DNA of 64,000 bases from Micromonospora sp. FIMYZ51 (GTDB lineage Bacteria > Actinomycetota > Actinomycetes > Mycobacteriales > Micromonosporaceae), in the NCBI RefSeq assembly GCF_038246755.1, contig NZ_CP134706.1, positions 1,488,001-1,552,000 of the forward strand. Direction: 5' to 3'. Shown one piece after another: positions 16,044-23,981 of this stretch. Made by a program: the position numbers and the translations under genes. Numbering within the stretch: position 1 is the first letter of the stretch; each line of letters opens with the position of its first letter. The notes under the pieces were generated by a model. That model saw nothing but the letters and a program-made list of their open reading frames with translations. It made no database searches and was not told the DNA's origin.

Positions 16044-16976
16044 TCACCCCACCGTCGGCGACGGCTCCGCTGCCGCGAGCAACGCCGCGCAGATCCCGAT
16101 CAACCTGGTGCGTAGCCGGCCGGCCCGGTGCGCGAACTCGCGTTGCCGAGCCACGTACTCGGCCTTGCCCTCCGGCGTCTCGATGGCCACCGCCGGTTGC
16201 CCGTACGCGGACAGGTCGTACGGCGACGCCTGCATGTCGAGCAGCCGGATGTCCCGGGCCAACTCGAAGCAGTCGAGCGCCAGGTCACCCGGGACTGCGG
16301 GGCCGAGCTTGCCGGCCCACTTGTGGCAGTCCATCGCGGCGTGCAGGCAGCCCGGCTGGTCGAGGTCGACCTGGCTGGCCCGGGTCGGTTGCAGGCGGTT
16401 CAGGCCGACCGCCTCGGGGGTGAAGAACCGGAACGCGTCGAAGTGCGTACACCGGATCTGGTGCGCCTCGACCACCGCGTCGGTGCCGGGCTGCCCCAGT
16501 CGCAGCGGGAGCGGATGCCGGTGCTCACGTTGGCGGTACACCATCGCCCACTCGTGCAGGCCGAAACAGCCGGTGAAGGCGGGGCGCGACGCGATCGAGG
16601 ACAGCAGCCGGTGGATGAAGCGCACCGAGTCGGCCCGGTCGGCGAGGAAGGCCGCCGCGTCGAGGCTGACCACGCCGTCGGCGTCCGTGGCGTACCACCG
16701 CCACTGCCGGTGCGGTGCGGGACCGTCCGGGCCCGGGGCCAGGGCGACCCCCACGCCGGGGTGCCAGCGGCGCAGCACGGACGGCCGCGTGCCGTAATAG
16801 TCGTAGAGGAAGTCGTCGATGGCGTGCCGTTCCCGGGTGGCCCTACGGGCACGGTGGGCCGCGGTGAGCGCGTCGGCGCGCTCCTCGTGCGCGGCCAGCA
16901 CGGGAAGCCAGCTCGTCGCCGGGATCACCTTCGGCGCACCCACGCTCGGCGCCGCGCCGCCTGCCTGCCCCCGCAC
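16044..16976 (-). CDS. Conserved actinobacterial protein, often labelled 3-methyladenine DNA glycosylase
   Basis: The 310-aa soluble protein contains FLYDYYGTRPSVLRRWHPGVG near residues 55-76, HEWAMVYR, a QIRCTHFDAFRFFTPEA stretch and AAMDCHKWAGKLGPAV. I recall actinobacterial relatives being annotated as 3-methyladenine DNA glycosylase, but no HhH-GPD or AAG catalytic motif is visible, so that name should be treated with care. Several conserved Trp, His and Cys residues hint at metal or cofactor binding. GTG 16976 is the first start after the tandem repeat block; a later start is possible. It converges with arfB. Confidence 0.6.
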   Translation of the reverse strand: MRGQAGGAAPSVGAPKVIPATSWLPVLAAHEERADALTAAHRARRATRERHAIDDFLYDYYGTRPSVLRRWHPGVGVALAPGPDGPAPHRQWRWYATDADGVVSLDAAAFLADRADSVRFIHRLLSSIASRPAFTGCFGLHEWAMVYRQREHRHPLPLRLGQPGTDAVVEAHQIRCTHFDAFRFFTPEAVGLNRLQPTRASQVDLDQPGCLHAAMDCHKWAGKLGPAVPGDLALDCFELARDIRLLDMQASPYDLSAYGQPAVAIETPEGKAEYVARQREFAHRAGRLRTRLIGICAALLAAAEPSPTVG

Positions 16977-17003
16977 GGCCCAAGGGTACGACCACCGCCC
17001 GCC

Positions 17004-17100
17004 CGCCGGTCACCGGCAGGTCCGCCGGCCCGCCGGTCACCGGCAGGTCCGCCGGCCCGCCGGTCACCGGCAGGTCCGCCCGCCCGCCGGTCACCGGCAG
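17004..17100. repeat. 27-bp tandem repeat of small hairpins, four copies
   Basis: Units begin at 17004, 17031, 17058 and 17085 (the last partial). Each has the palindrome GCCGG-TCA-CCGGC followed by AGGTCCGCC. The block lies between two minus-strand genes and reads without stops as a nine-residue repeat, but there is no start or ribosome site. It is not CRISPR, because there are no variable spacers. Confidence 0.85.
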
Positions 17101-17136
17101 ATGCCTCAGCGGCCCGAGCCGGTCGCGGCGGCTGGC

Positions 17137-18468
17137 TCAGGGCATGTCCACTCGCACACCTGCGGAGAAGACCCCACTGCGCAGTTCCAGCCGCTCGGGG
17201 GCCGCCCGCCCGTCGACCGTGAAGACCAGCGGCAGCACCATCCGGCTGCCCGCCGCCATCGGCTCGGCGAAGACGTCCCGGCCCTGGTTCGCCCGTCGGG
17301 TGGCCGGTTCGTCGGTGGTGACCCAGTTGCCGTTCGGCAGGTACGCCCGTTGCAGCTTGCCGTGCCAACTCTGGTGCTCCGGTGTGACGTTGCGGACGCC
17401 GACGGTGGCCTGGCACTGGCGTAGCTGCTGGCCGGGCTCGCAGATCATCCGGTAGACGGTGAACTCGAACGCGTCCTCGCGCAGCGGGACGCCGAGCCTG
17501 CCGCTGACTCCGGTGCCCTTCCACGCGCCGTTTGTGGGTTGGCTGTCGGTGTCGATCGCGGTGACCCGCCGGGTGGCGGTCCAGGCGGCGATGCCGATCG
17601 TGGCTATCAGCACCGTCGCGGCCACCGGCACGATCAGCCAGATCGGCGGGGTACGCCGGCTAGCCGGCGGGCGGGGCGTGGCCGGACGCGGATAGACCCT
17701 CCCCGGCCCGTCCGAGGCGAGTGCGGCGGCGACCGGCCGCCGATTGCGCCGCCAGGTGACGAACCCCACGATGGCCAGCATCAGCGCCGCCACCGCGCCG
17801 ATCAGCAGCGCGGGCACCTGGCCCCGCCAACCCGACGGCTGCTGCGACTCGTTGGTCGCGGCCTGCGGGCTCGTCCAGGTGGCGCTCGCGCAGTCGTACG
17901 GCTGCCTGCCGTCCCCGGCGAACGCGCAGGCCGGAGCGGTGAGCGGTTGCTGCGCCGCAGCGGTGCGCAGCGTGGTGCCCAGCGTGGTGGTGCTCCGCGG
18001 CGGCAACCTCAACTGCCAGGTCACCGCGGTCGCGGTGGCCCCGCCCGGGCGTACCTCCCGGCCGCCGTCGCTGATCGAGGTGGCCGAGACGCCCCGGGGC
18101 AGTTCCTGGCGCACGGTGGTGCTCACCGGCGCGTTTCCGGCGTTGCGGACCTCGATGCGGTACCCGGGCTCGGTGCTGTTCTTCGGCGCCACCGCCACGC
18201 TGACCTTGGGGGCGGGAGCCGGTGAGGCGAGTCGTGTCGGGGTGGGCACGGCCGGCGGCGCTGCGGGCAGGGCGGGATCCGGCGTCAGCAGGCTGGGATC
18301 GGGCTCCGGCGCGGTGGGATCCGGCTCCGCCGTCGCGGCCACCTGTGGCCGTCCGACCATCGGGGCGTCCGGGGCGGTGGCCGCCGGCAGCACCGGTAGG
18401 GCGGTGAGGAAGCCGACGCAGTGCACGATCGCCGCGAGGGCCCTGTGGTGTCGTGTCGATGCAGGCAT
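17137..18468 (-). CDS. Exported membrane protein with a DUF11-like domain (443 aa)
   Basis: It starts with a signal-like segment (AAIVHCVGFLTALPVLPAA), then a Pro/Thr-rich linker, a beta-rich domain (KVSVAVAPKNSTEPGYRIEVRNAGNAPVSTT region, about residues 90-165) like extracellular DUF11/CARDB modules, a membrane helix near 220-240, a proline-rich cytosolic or linker stretch, a second helix near 275-297, and a C-terminal domain with paired cysteines (MICEPGQQLRQC) reminiscent of DUF4352. The function is unknown; the layout suggests a surface-exposed envelope protein. ATG 18468 is clear. Its gene is divergent from the FAH-family gene. Confidence 0.7.
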   Translation of the reverse strand: MPASTRHHRALAAIVHCVGFLTALPVLPAATAPDAPMVGRPQVAATAEPDPTAPEPDPSLLTPDPALPAAPPAVPTPTRLASPAPAPKVSVAVAPKNSTEPGYRIEVRNAGNAPVSTTVRQELPRGVSATSISDGGREVRPGGATATAVTWQLRLPPRSTTTLGTTLRTAAAQQPLTAPACAFAGDGRQPYDCASATWTSPQAATNESQQPSGWRGQVPALLIGAVAALMLAIVGFVTWRRNRRPVAAALASDGPGRVYPRPATPRPPASRRTPPIWLIVPVAATVLIATIGIAAWTATRRVTAIDTDSQPTNGAWKGTGVSGRLGVPLREDAFEFTVYRMICEPGQQLRQCQATVGVRNVTPEHQSWHGKLQRAYLPNGNWVTTDEPATRRANQGRDVFAEPMAAGSRMVLPLVFTVDGRAAPERLELRSGVFSAGVRVDMP

Positions 18469-18591
18469 ACGAACGAACCTCCGCAGCCGACGCTAGGCGC
18501 GGGGTCACGTCGGGTGGGTACGAAGCGGAGAATCCGGCCCCGGCGGTGGGCGTACCCGGTAAGGTGCCGCACCCGGTCCGCCAGGTCGGAC

Positions 18592-18597
18592 TAGATT
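18592..18597 (+). promoter_or_regulatory. -10 box of a leaderless FAH-family gene
   Basis: TAGATT lies six bases before GTG 18604. No clear -35 hexamer is seen. Confidence 0.45.
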
Positions 18598-18603
18598 GGC
18601 CTC

Positions 18604-19407
18604 GTGCGTATCGCTCGTTTCGCCCATGCCAAGGGAATGTCGTTCGGGGTCGTCGAGGGGGAGCCGGAGGCGGGTCCGCAGGGGCTCACCATCGCGGAGA
18701 TCTCGGGCCACCCGTTCGGTCAGATCACGTTCAGCGGGGTCCGTTGGGCGCTCTCCGACGTCCGGTTGCTCTCGCCGATCCTGCCCAGCAAGGTGGTCTG
18801 CGTCGGCCGCAACTACGCCGAGCACGCCGCCGAGCACGGTGCCGAGGTGCCGACCGAACCGCTGCTCTTCCTCAAGCCCTCCACCTCGGTCATCGGCCCC
18901 CGGGACGCGATCCGGCTGCCCGAGTTCAGCAAGCAGGTCGAGCACGAGGCCGAGTTGGCGGTGGTGATCGGCGCGCCGGGCGCCCGCCGGGCCGACCGGG
19001 CGGCGGCGGAGCGGGCCATCTTCGGCTACACCTGCGCCAACGACGTCACCGCTCGGGACCTCCAGCGCTCCGACAACCAGTGGACCCGGGCCAAGGGATT
19101 CGACTCGTTCTGTCCGATCGGGCCGTGGATCACCACCGGGCTTGACGTCCGCGATCTGGAGATCCGCTGCGAGGTGGGGCGTGACCCGGAGGAGATGGAG
19201 GTGCGCCAGCTCGGCCGGACCCGGGACATGGTCTTCGACGCTCCGGCCCTGGTGTCGTACGTCTCACACGTGATGACGCTGTTGCCCGGCGATGTCGTGC
19301 TGACCGGTACGCCAGCGGGGGTTAGCCCGCTCACCGCGGGGGATACGGTCACCGTCCGGATCGAGGGGATCGGTGACCTGACCAACCCGGTCGTGTCTGC
19401 GACCTGA
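18604..19407 (+). CDS. Fumarylacetoacetate hydrolase family protein
   Basis: The 267-aa product has the FAH fold markers CVGRNYAEHAAEH, FLKPSTSVIGP, the metal-binding E-x-E in VEHEAELAVVIG, GYTCANDVTARDLQ and DVVLTGTPAGVSPL. Members include 2-hydroxyhepta-2,4-diene-1,7-dioate isomerases, fumarylpyruvate hydrolases and oxaloacetate decarboxylases; the substrate cannot be told here. From memory, the equivalent M. tuberculosis gene Rv2993c also sits near leuB and leuC, so this is a syntenic orthologue rather than part of an aromatic-degradation operon. GTG 18604 has TAGATT six bases upstream. Confidence 0.88.
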   Translation: MRIARFAHAKGMSFGVVEGEPEAGPQGLTIAEISGHPFGQITFSGVRWALSDVRLLSPILPSKVVCVGRNYAEHAAEHGAEVPTEPLLFLKPSTSVIGPRDAIRLPEFSKQVEHEAELAVVIGAPGARRADRAAAERAIFGYTCANDVTARDLQRSDNQWTRAKGFDSFCPIGPWITTGLDVRDLEIRCEVGRDPEEMEVRQLGRTRDMVFDAPALVSYVSHVMTLLPGDVVLTGTPAGVSPLTAGDTVTVRIEGIGDLTNPVVSAT

Positions 19408-19448
19408 TCCCTGTTTTCGCAGCTCAAGGGCGGTTTGGGGAAGTCGAT

Positions 19449-19477
19449 TTGGCCTGTCGGTGCCGGGAGGGTAGAGT
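19449..19477 (+). promoter_or_regulatory. tRNA-Gln promoter
   Basis: TTGGCC, a 17-base spacer and TAGAGT end 26 bases before the tRNA-Gln gene. A similar TAGAGT box lies at 19668-19673 and TAGACT at 19921-19926, each 41-43 bases before a tRNA-Glu gene. Confidence 0.65.
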
Positions 19478-19503
19478 TTGATCCCGGCGCCGCAAGGGGC
19501 CAA

Positions 19504-19575
19504 TGGGGTATGGGGTAATTGGCAGCCCGACTGATTCTGGTTCAGTTAGTCTAGGTTCGAGTCCTGGTACCCCAG
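19504..19575 (+). tRNA. tRNA-Gln (CTG)
   Basis: A 72-base cloverleaf with acceptor TGGGGTA paired to TACCCCA and discriminator G. The anticodon arm ACTGA-TTCTGGT-TCAGT gives anticodon CTG, and the T arm contains GGTTCGAGTCC. No CCA is encoded. Confidence 0.93.
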
Positions 19576-19714
19576 CGCAGCCGAGATTCGCAAGAATCGA
19601 GGTCGCTGGATTCTGGTGGAGTTCAGCGTCGATGTTCCCGCCCGGGGAGATCGACCAGGAGGTCTGGTAGAGTTCGGCGGCACCACCTACCCGGTGGTGT
19701 CGCGTTTGTGTTCT

Positions 19715-19787
19715 GGCCCCGTCGTCTAGCGGCCCAGGACGCCGCCCTCTCAAGGCGGTAGCGCCGGTTCGAATCCGGTCGGGGCTA
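19715..19787 (+). tRNA. tRNA-Glu (CTC), first copy
   Basis: A 73-base cloverleaf with acceptor GGCCCCG/CGGGGCT (first pair G-U), anticodon arm CCGCC-CTCTCAA-GGCGG with anticodon CTC, T loop GGTTCGAATCC and discriminator A. CCA is not encoded. It is identical to the copy at 19970. Confidence 0.95.
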
Positions 19788-19794
19788 CAGATTT

Positions 19795-19827
19795 CGGCTC
19801 GTTCTGCTTCGGCGGAACGAGCCGTTT
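19795..19827 (+). terminator. Terminator after tRNA-Glu copy 1
   Basis: A 13-bp stem (one G-U) with a TTCG tetraloop, followed by TTT, starts eight bases after the tRNA. Confidence 0.85.
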
Positions 19828-19969
19828 GTCGTCCAGCCAATCCGCCGAGCCGGAGGCCGATCCTGGTTTCGCGCAACGCCGCCACCGACCCCCTCTGCGG
19901 CACCCCGGCGACTGCGCCGCTAGACTACTGCCGCACCGCCCGCGAGGGCTGGTGAACAGGAAAGTCTCT

Positions 19970-20042
19970 GGCCCCGTCGTCTAGCGGCCCAGGACGCCGC
20001 CCTCTCAAGGCGGTAGCGCCGGTTCGAATCCGGTCGGGGCTA
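19970..20042 (+). tRNA. tRNA-Glu (CTC), second copy
   Basis: Identical over 73 bases to the gene at 19715-19787, with a TAGACT box 43 bases upstream and its own terminator. The two copies are separated by 182 unrelated bases, so each appears to be a separate transcription unit. Confidence 0.95.
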
Positions 20043-20049
20043 CCACACC

Positions 20050-20077
20050 GAAGCCCGTCTCCGCCGAGACGGGCTTC
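20050..20077 (+). terminator. Terminator after tRNA-Glu copy 2
   Basis: A perfect 12-bp stem GAAGCCCGTCTC with its complement and a CGCC loop, seven bases after the tRNA. Confidence 0.85.
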
Positions 20078-20202
20078 TCCCATCCCACACCCACCCTTGG
20101 CTGGGTTGACCAAGAAGTTTGCGTCCGGATCTGGCCCGCCGGGAGACGGAACTTCTCGATCAACCCGGGACGGCGGCGTGCCGGGGGTGGGGTGGGCGGG
20201 GG

Positions 20203-20901
20203 TCAGAGGCCGGAGAGGCGTTGGCCGGCTCTGACCACGGCCATGGCGTGGCGTTCGCCGGGGCGGCGGCCGAGGCGCTCGATCGGGCCGGAGATGCTGA
20301 TCGCGGCGATCACCCGGCCGGTGCGGTCGCGGATCGGGGCGGAGACACTCGCCACACCGGCCTCGCGTTCGGCGACGCTCTGTGCCCAGCCCCGGCGGCG
20401 TACCTCGGCCAGGGTGCGGCCGGTGAACTTCGACCGGGGGAGCAGCGGCATCACCGCCTCGGGCGGTTCCCAGGCGAGCAGGATCTGGGCCGCCGATCCG
20501 GCGGTCATCGGCAGCACCGAGCCCACCGGAACGGTGTCGCGCAGCCCACTTGCGCGTTCGGCGGCGGCCACGCAGATCCGTTCGTCCGCTCGGCGCAGGT
20601 AGAGCTGGGCGCTTTCGCCGGTAGCGTCCCGTAGCGCGGCCAGCAGCGGCTCAGCCGCCGTCAGCAGCACGTCCGGCGCCGCGTTGGCCAGCTCACCCAG
20701 GCGAGGACCGGGACGCCAACGGCCCTGGGTATCCCGGACCAGCATCCGATGGATCTCCAGCGCCTGCGCCAGCCGGTGCGCCGTGGCCCGGGGCAGCTTG
20801 GTGCGTTCAACGAGTTCGGCCAGGCTGGCGCCGTCGACACAGGCGGCCAGGATGACCACCGCCTTGTCGAGAACGCCGACACCGCTCATACTGTGTCCCA
20901 C
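20203..20901 (-). CDS. ndgR: IclR-family regulator NdgR
   Basis: The 232-aa protein opens with a winged helix (GVGVLDKAVVILAACVDG ... LPRATAHRLAQALE, about residues 7-52) and continues with the IclR effector domain. The GVGVLDK start and the position divergent from leuC match NdgR, which in Streptomyces controls leuCD and other amino-acid genes. GTG 20901 is preferred because TAAATT lies seven bases upstream, giving a leaderless mRNA; the next in-frame ATG (20889) would have neither leader box nor ribosome site. It probably autoregulates through the shared 37-base gap with leuC. Confidence 0.88.
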   Translation of the reverse strand: MGHSMSGVGVLDKAVVILAACVDGASLAELVERTKLPRATAHRLAQALEIHRMLVRDTQGRWRPGPRLGELANAAPDVLLTAAEPLLAALRDATGESAQLYLRRADERICVAAAERASGLRDTVPVGSVLPMTAGSAAQILLAWEPPEAVMPLLPRSKFTGRTLAEVRRRGWAQSVAEREAGVASVSAPIRDRTGRVIAAISISGPIERLGRRPGERHAMAVVRAGQRLSGL

Positions 20902-20938
20902 AAGCCGAAATTTACCTCCCAGAATTTAGGATGTCCAG
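20902..20938. promoter_or_regulatory. Overlapping divergent promoters and putative NdgR operator
   Basis: Only 37 bases separate the two start codons. The plus strand has TAGGAT (20927-20932) six bases before the leuC ATG; the minus strand has TAAATT (20914-20909) seven bases before the ndgR GTG. An inverted repeat AAATT-N10-AATTT (20908-20912 and 20923-20927) covers both boxes and is the likely operator. Confidence 0.65.
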
Positions 20939-22384
20939 ATGGTGGGAGTCACTCCTGAGAAGAGGACCCTGGCCGAGAAGGTCTGGGACGCACACGTCGT
21001 CCGGTCCGCCGATGGTGAGCCGGATCTGCTCTTCATCGACCTGCACCTGCTGCACGAGGTGACCAGCCCGCAGGCGTTCGACGGGCTGCGACTGGCCGGC
21101 CGCCGGGTGCGCCGCACCGACCTCACGCTCGCGACCGAGGACCACAACACCCCGACCGGGTACGCCGATCCCTCGTTCCAGCAGCGCCGCGGCGACCTGC
21201 TCACCATCGCCGACCCCACCTCGCGTACGCAGATCGAGACGCTGCGCCGCAACTGCGCCGAGTTCGGCGTGAAGCTGCACCCGCTGGGCGACGAGAACCA
21301 GGGGATCGTGCACGTCATCGGCCCGCAGCTCGGGCTCACCCAGCCCGGCATGACGATCGTCTGCGGCGACTCGCACACCGCCACCCACGGCGCGTTCGGG
21401 GCGCTGGCCTTCGGCATCGGCACCAGTGAGGTGGAGCACGTGCTGGCCACCCAGACGCTGCCGCAGGCCCGCCCGAAGACGATGGCGGTCACCGTCAACG
21501 GTCAGCTCGGCCCCGGCGTCACCGCGAAGGACCTGGTGCTCGCGCTGATCGCCAAGGTCGGCACCGGCGGCGGGCGCGGACACATCGTGGAGTACCGCGG
21601 CGAGGCGATCCGGGCGCTGTCCATGGAAGGCCGGATGACCATCGCCAACATGTCCATCGAGTGGGGCGCCAAGGCCGGCATGATCGCACCGGACGAGACC
21701 ACCTTCGCGTACCTGAAGGGGCGGCCGAACGCCCCGACCGGCGCGGACTGGGACGCGGCGGTCGCGTACTGGCGGACTCTGCCCACCGACGAGGGGGCGA
21801 CGTTCGACGCCGAGGTGACCCTCGACGCCGCCGAGATCGCGCCATTCGTCACCTGGGGCACCAACCCCGGTCAGGGCGCGCCGCTCGGCGCGGCGGTGCC
21901 GGACCCGGAGACCTTCGACACCGAGCCGGAACGGGCTGCCGCCCGGCGTGCGCTGGAGTACATGGACCTGCGGCCGGGCACGCCGCTGCGGGACCTCTCG
22001 GTGGACGTGGTCTTCGTCGGCTCCTGCACCAACGGCCGGCTGGAGGACCTGCGTGCCGCCGCCGACGTGCTGCGCGGCCACCAGGTCGCCGACGGCGTAC
22101 GCATGCTTGTGGTGCCCGGTTCCGCCGCGGTCCGCGAGGCCGCCGAGGCCGAGGGGCTGGACAAGGTTTTCACCGACGCCGGTGCCGAGTGGCGGTTCGC
22201 CGGCTGCTCCATGTGTCTGGGCATGAACCCGGACACGCTCTCCCCCGGGCAGCGCTCCGCCTCGACCTCCAACCGCAACTTCGAGGGCCGCCAGGGCCGG
22301 GGTGGGCGGACCCATCTGGTGAGTCCGCCGGTCGCCGCCGCCACCGCTGTGGTCGGCCGGCTGGCCGCCCCCGCCGACCTGTAG
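20939..22384 (+). CDS. leuC: 3-isopropylmalate dehydratase large subunit
   Basis: With LeuD it isomerises 2- to 3-isopropylmalate in leucine synthesis. The 481-aa protein has the 4Fe-4S cysteines in VGSCTNGR and in [10 protein letters not shown], plus [31 protein letters not shown] and the C-terminal [23 protein letters not shown] 20939 is leaderless, judged from TAGGAT six bases upstream. leuD starts 16 bases after its stop. Regulation by the divergent NdgR is likely. Confidence 0.97.
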   Translation: MVGVTPEKRTLAEKVWDAHVVRSADGEPDLLFIDLHLLHEVTSPQAFDGLRLAGRRVRRTDLTLATEDHNTPTGYADPSFQQRRGDLLTIADPTSRTQIETLRRNCAEFGVKLHPLGDENQGIVHVIGPQLGLTQPGMTIVCGDSHTATHGAFGALAFGIGTSEVEHVLATQTLPQARPKTMAVTVNGQLGPGVTAKDLVLALIAKVGTGGGRGHIVEYRGEAIRALSMEGRMTIANMSIEWGAKAGMIAPDETTFAYLKGRPNAPTGADWDAAVAYWRTLPTDEGATFDAEVTLDAAEIAPFVTWGTNPGQGAPLGAAVPDPETFDTEPERAAARRALEYMDLRPGTPLRDLSVDVVFVGSCTNGRLEDLRAAADVLRGHQVADGVRMLVVPGSAAVREAAEAEGLDKVFTDAGAEWRFAGCSMCLGMNPDTLSPGQRSASTSNRNFEGRQGRGGRTHLVSPPVAAATAVVGRLAAPADL

Positions 22385-22400
22385 AAGGGCTAGCGAGAAG

Positions 22401-22988
22401 ATGGACAAGTTCACCGTGCACACCGGCACCGCCGTGCCGCTGCGTCGGTCCGACGTGGACACCGACCAGATCATCCCGGCCGTGTACCTCAAGCGGGTGA
22501 CCCGAACCGGCTTCGCCGACGGGCTGTTCAGCGCGTGGCGCGAGGACCCCGGATTCGTGCTCAACGATGAATCGTATTCCGGCGCCTCGATTCTGGTGGC
22601 CGGTCCGGAGTTCGGCACCGGCTCGTCCCGCGAGCACGCCGTCTGGGCGCTGCGCGACTACGGGTTCCGGGTCGTGATCTCACCTCGCTTTGGTGACATC
22701 TTCCGGGGCAACGCCCTCAAGGAAGGTCTCCTGCCGGTCGAGCTGGAATTGAAATCCGTCGAGCAGATCTGGGGTCTGGTCGAGTCCGATCCGACCACCC
22801 CGATCACCGTTGACCTGACCGCCCGGCAGGTGCGTGCCGGCGAATCCGTTTGGTCGTTCCCGCTCGACGACTTCAGCCGTTGGCGGCTGATGGAGGGCTT
22901 GGACGACATTGGACTCACCCTCCGGCACGCCGATCGGATCACCTCCTTCGAGGCCACTCGACCGGCCTTCCTGCCCCGGGTCGCCTAG
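22401..22988 (+). CDS. leuD: 3-isopropylmalate dehydratase small subunit
   Basis: A 195-aa swivelling domain that completes the LeuCD active site. Motifs are [21 protein letters not shown] near residues 20-40, the substrate-loop [21 protein letters not shown] and the [20 protein letters not shown] stretch. It lies 16 bases after leuC in one operon, and a strong hairpin follows 22 bases after its stop. ATG 22401 is the family start. Confidence 0.97.
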   Translation: MDKFTVHTGTAVPLRRSDVDTDQIIPAVYLKRVTRTGFADGLFSAWREDPGFVLNDESYSGASILVAGPEFGTGSSREHAVWALRDYGFRVVISPRFGDIFRGNALKEGLLPVELELKSVEQIWGLVESDPTTPITVDLTARQVRAGESVWSFPLDDFSRWRLMEGLDDIGLTLRHADRITSFEATRPAFLPRVA

Positions 22989-23010
22989 CCGTTCGCCCAA
23001 CCGCACAGCC

Positions 23011-23049
23011 GATTTCGCCCCCACCGGTGCCACCCGGTGGGGGCGAATC
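23011..23049 (+). terminator. Terminator of the leuCD operon
   Basis: A 16-bp stem with one bulged T (GATTTCGCCCCCACCGG with CCGGTGGGGGCGAATC) and a 6-base loop, 22 bases after leuD. Confidence 0.85.
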
Positions 23050-23083
23050 CGTTACGACACAAGGGCTTTTTTCCACAGAATGT

Positions 23084-23112
23084 TTGTGTCCTGGCAGCAC
23101 AGGGCATACGGT
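23084..23112 (+). promoter_or_regulatory. Promoter of the HU gene
   Basis: TTGTGT, a 17-base spacer and TACGGT lie 49 bases before GTG 23162. AGGAGG sits at 23151-23156. Confidence 0.6.
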
Positions 23113-23161
23113 GCGCGCAGAATGGCTCGCGTCGAGTCAGTTGCACAATCAGGAGGAAGTA

Positions 23162-23839
23162 GTGAACAAGGCCGAGCTCATCGAGGCGCTCGCCGTTCGC
23201 CTGGGGGACCGGAAGACGGCGACGGCAGCGCTCGACGCGGTCCTCGCTGAGGTCCAGGCGGCGGTCACCAAGGGCGAGAAGGTGGCGATCACCGGTTTCG
23301 GAGCGTTCGAGAAGCGCGTACGCGGGGCGCGAACAGCGCGCAACCCGCGCACCGGCGAGGCGGTGAAGGTCAAGAAGACCTCCGTGCCGACCTTCCGTCC
23401 GGGCGCCGGGTTCAAGGAGATGGTGGCCAGCGGCAAGGTGCCGAAGGCCACGGCGGCGGCGAAGAAGGCCGCTGCGGCCACCGCCAAGACCACCGGTGCC
23501 AAGGCGACCGGTGCCAAGGCGACCGGTGCGAAGGCGACCGGTGCGAAGGCGACCGGTGCGAAGGCGACCGGTGCGAAGGCGACCGGCGCCAAGGCGACCG
23601 CCGCGAAGAAGACGACCACGGCGAAGACCGCGGCAGCCAAGAAGACGACCGCGGCCAAGAAGACCACCGCCACCAAGACCACCAAGGCCACCACGGCCAA
23701 GAAGACCGCCACGAAGAAGGCCGCACCGGCGAAGAAGACCGCCGCGGCGACCAAGGCCACCGCGGCCAAGAAGACCGCGACGGCGAAGAAGGCCCCGGCG
23801 AAGAAAGCCCCGGCCAGAAAGGCAGCGACCCGGCGCTGA
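23162..23839 (+). CDS. hup: HU nucleoid protein with histone-H1-like tail
   Basis: Residues 1-90 are a canonical HU fold ([16 protein letters not shown] ... [21 protein letters not shown] ... [13 protein letters not shown]). Residues 91-225 are a Lys/Ala/Thr tail with seven tandem TGAKA units followed by AAKKT-type repeats, as in HupB/HupS of actinobacteria. It binds DNA without strict sequence preference and compacts the nucleoid; the tail probably adds electrostatic contacts. AGGAGG lies five bases before GTG 23162. The position between leuD and mutT1 matches M. tuberculosis hupB. Tail length often varies because of the repeats. Confidence 0.95.
   Translation: MNKAELIEALAVRLGDRKTATAALDAVLAEVQAAVTKGEKVAITGFGAFEKRVRGARTARNPRTGEAVKVKKTSVPTFRPGAGFKEMVASGKVPKATAAAKKAAAATAKTTGAKATGAKATGAKATGAKATGAKATGAKATGAKATAAKKTTTAKTAAAKKTTAAKKTTATKTTKATTAKKTATKKAAPAKKTAAATKATAAKKTATAKKAPAKKAPARKAATRR
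23492..23596 (+). repeat. 15-bp coding repeat in the HU tail, seven copies
   Basis: Seven copies of ACCGGTGCSAAGGCG encode TGAKA. Units 3-6 are identical, while units 1, 2 and 7 differ at one or two third positions, consistent with slippage or unequal crossover. Confidence 0.9.
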
Positions 23840-23853
23840 GCCGGCCGTACGAC

Positions 23854-23884
23854 GAGGGCGCCCGCCAGATCGGTGGGCGCCCTC
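23854..23884 (+). terminator. Terminator after hup
   Basis: A perfect 10-bp stem GAGGGCGCCC with GGGCGCCCTC and an 11-base loop, 15 bases after the stop. Confidence 0.75.
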
Positions 23885-23981
23885 AGCATGTTCGCGGTAC
23901 GCGGATCCGGCCTCCGGCGGAGCCGACCGTTGACCGGTGCGGGATCGGACGCCCAGAATCGCCGCACGATCCCTCGGCGAA

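Noticed and set aside
17004..17100. Possible CRISPR array
   Set aside because: The units are directly abutting and identical with no variable spacers, and no cas gene is present.
19715..20042. Integrated element between the two tRNA-Glu genes
   Set aside because: Only 182 bases separate them and there is no integrase or other mobile gene.
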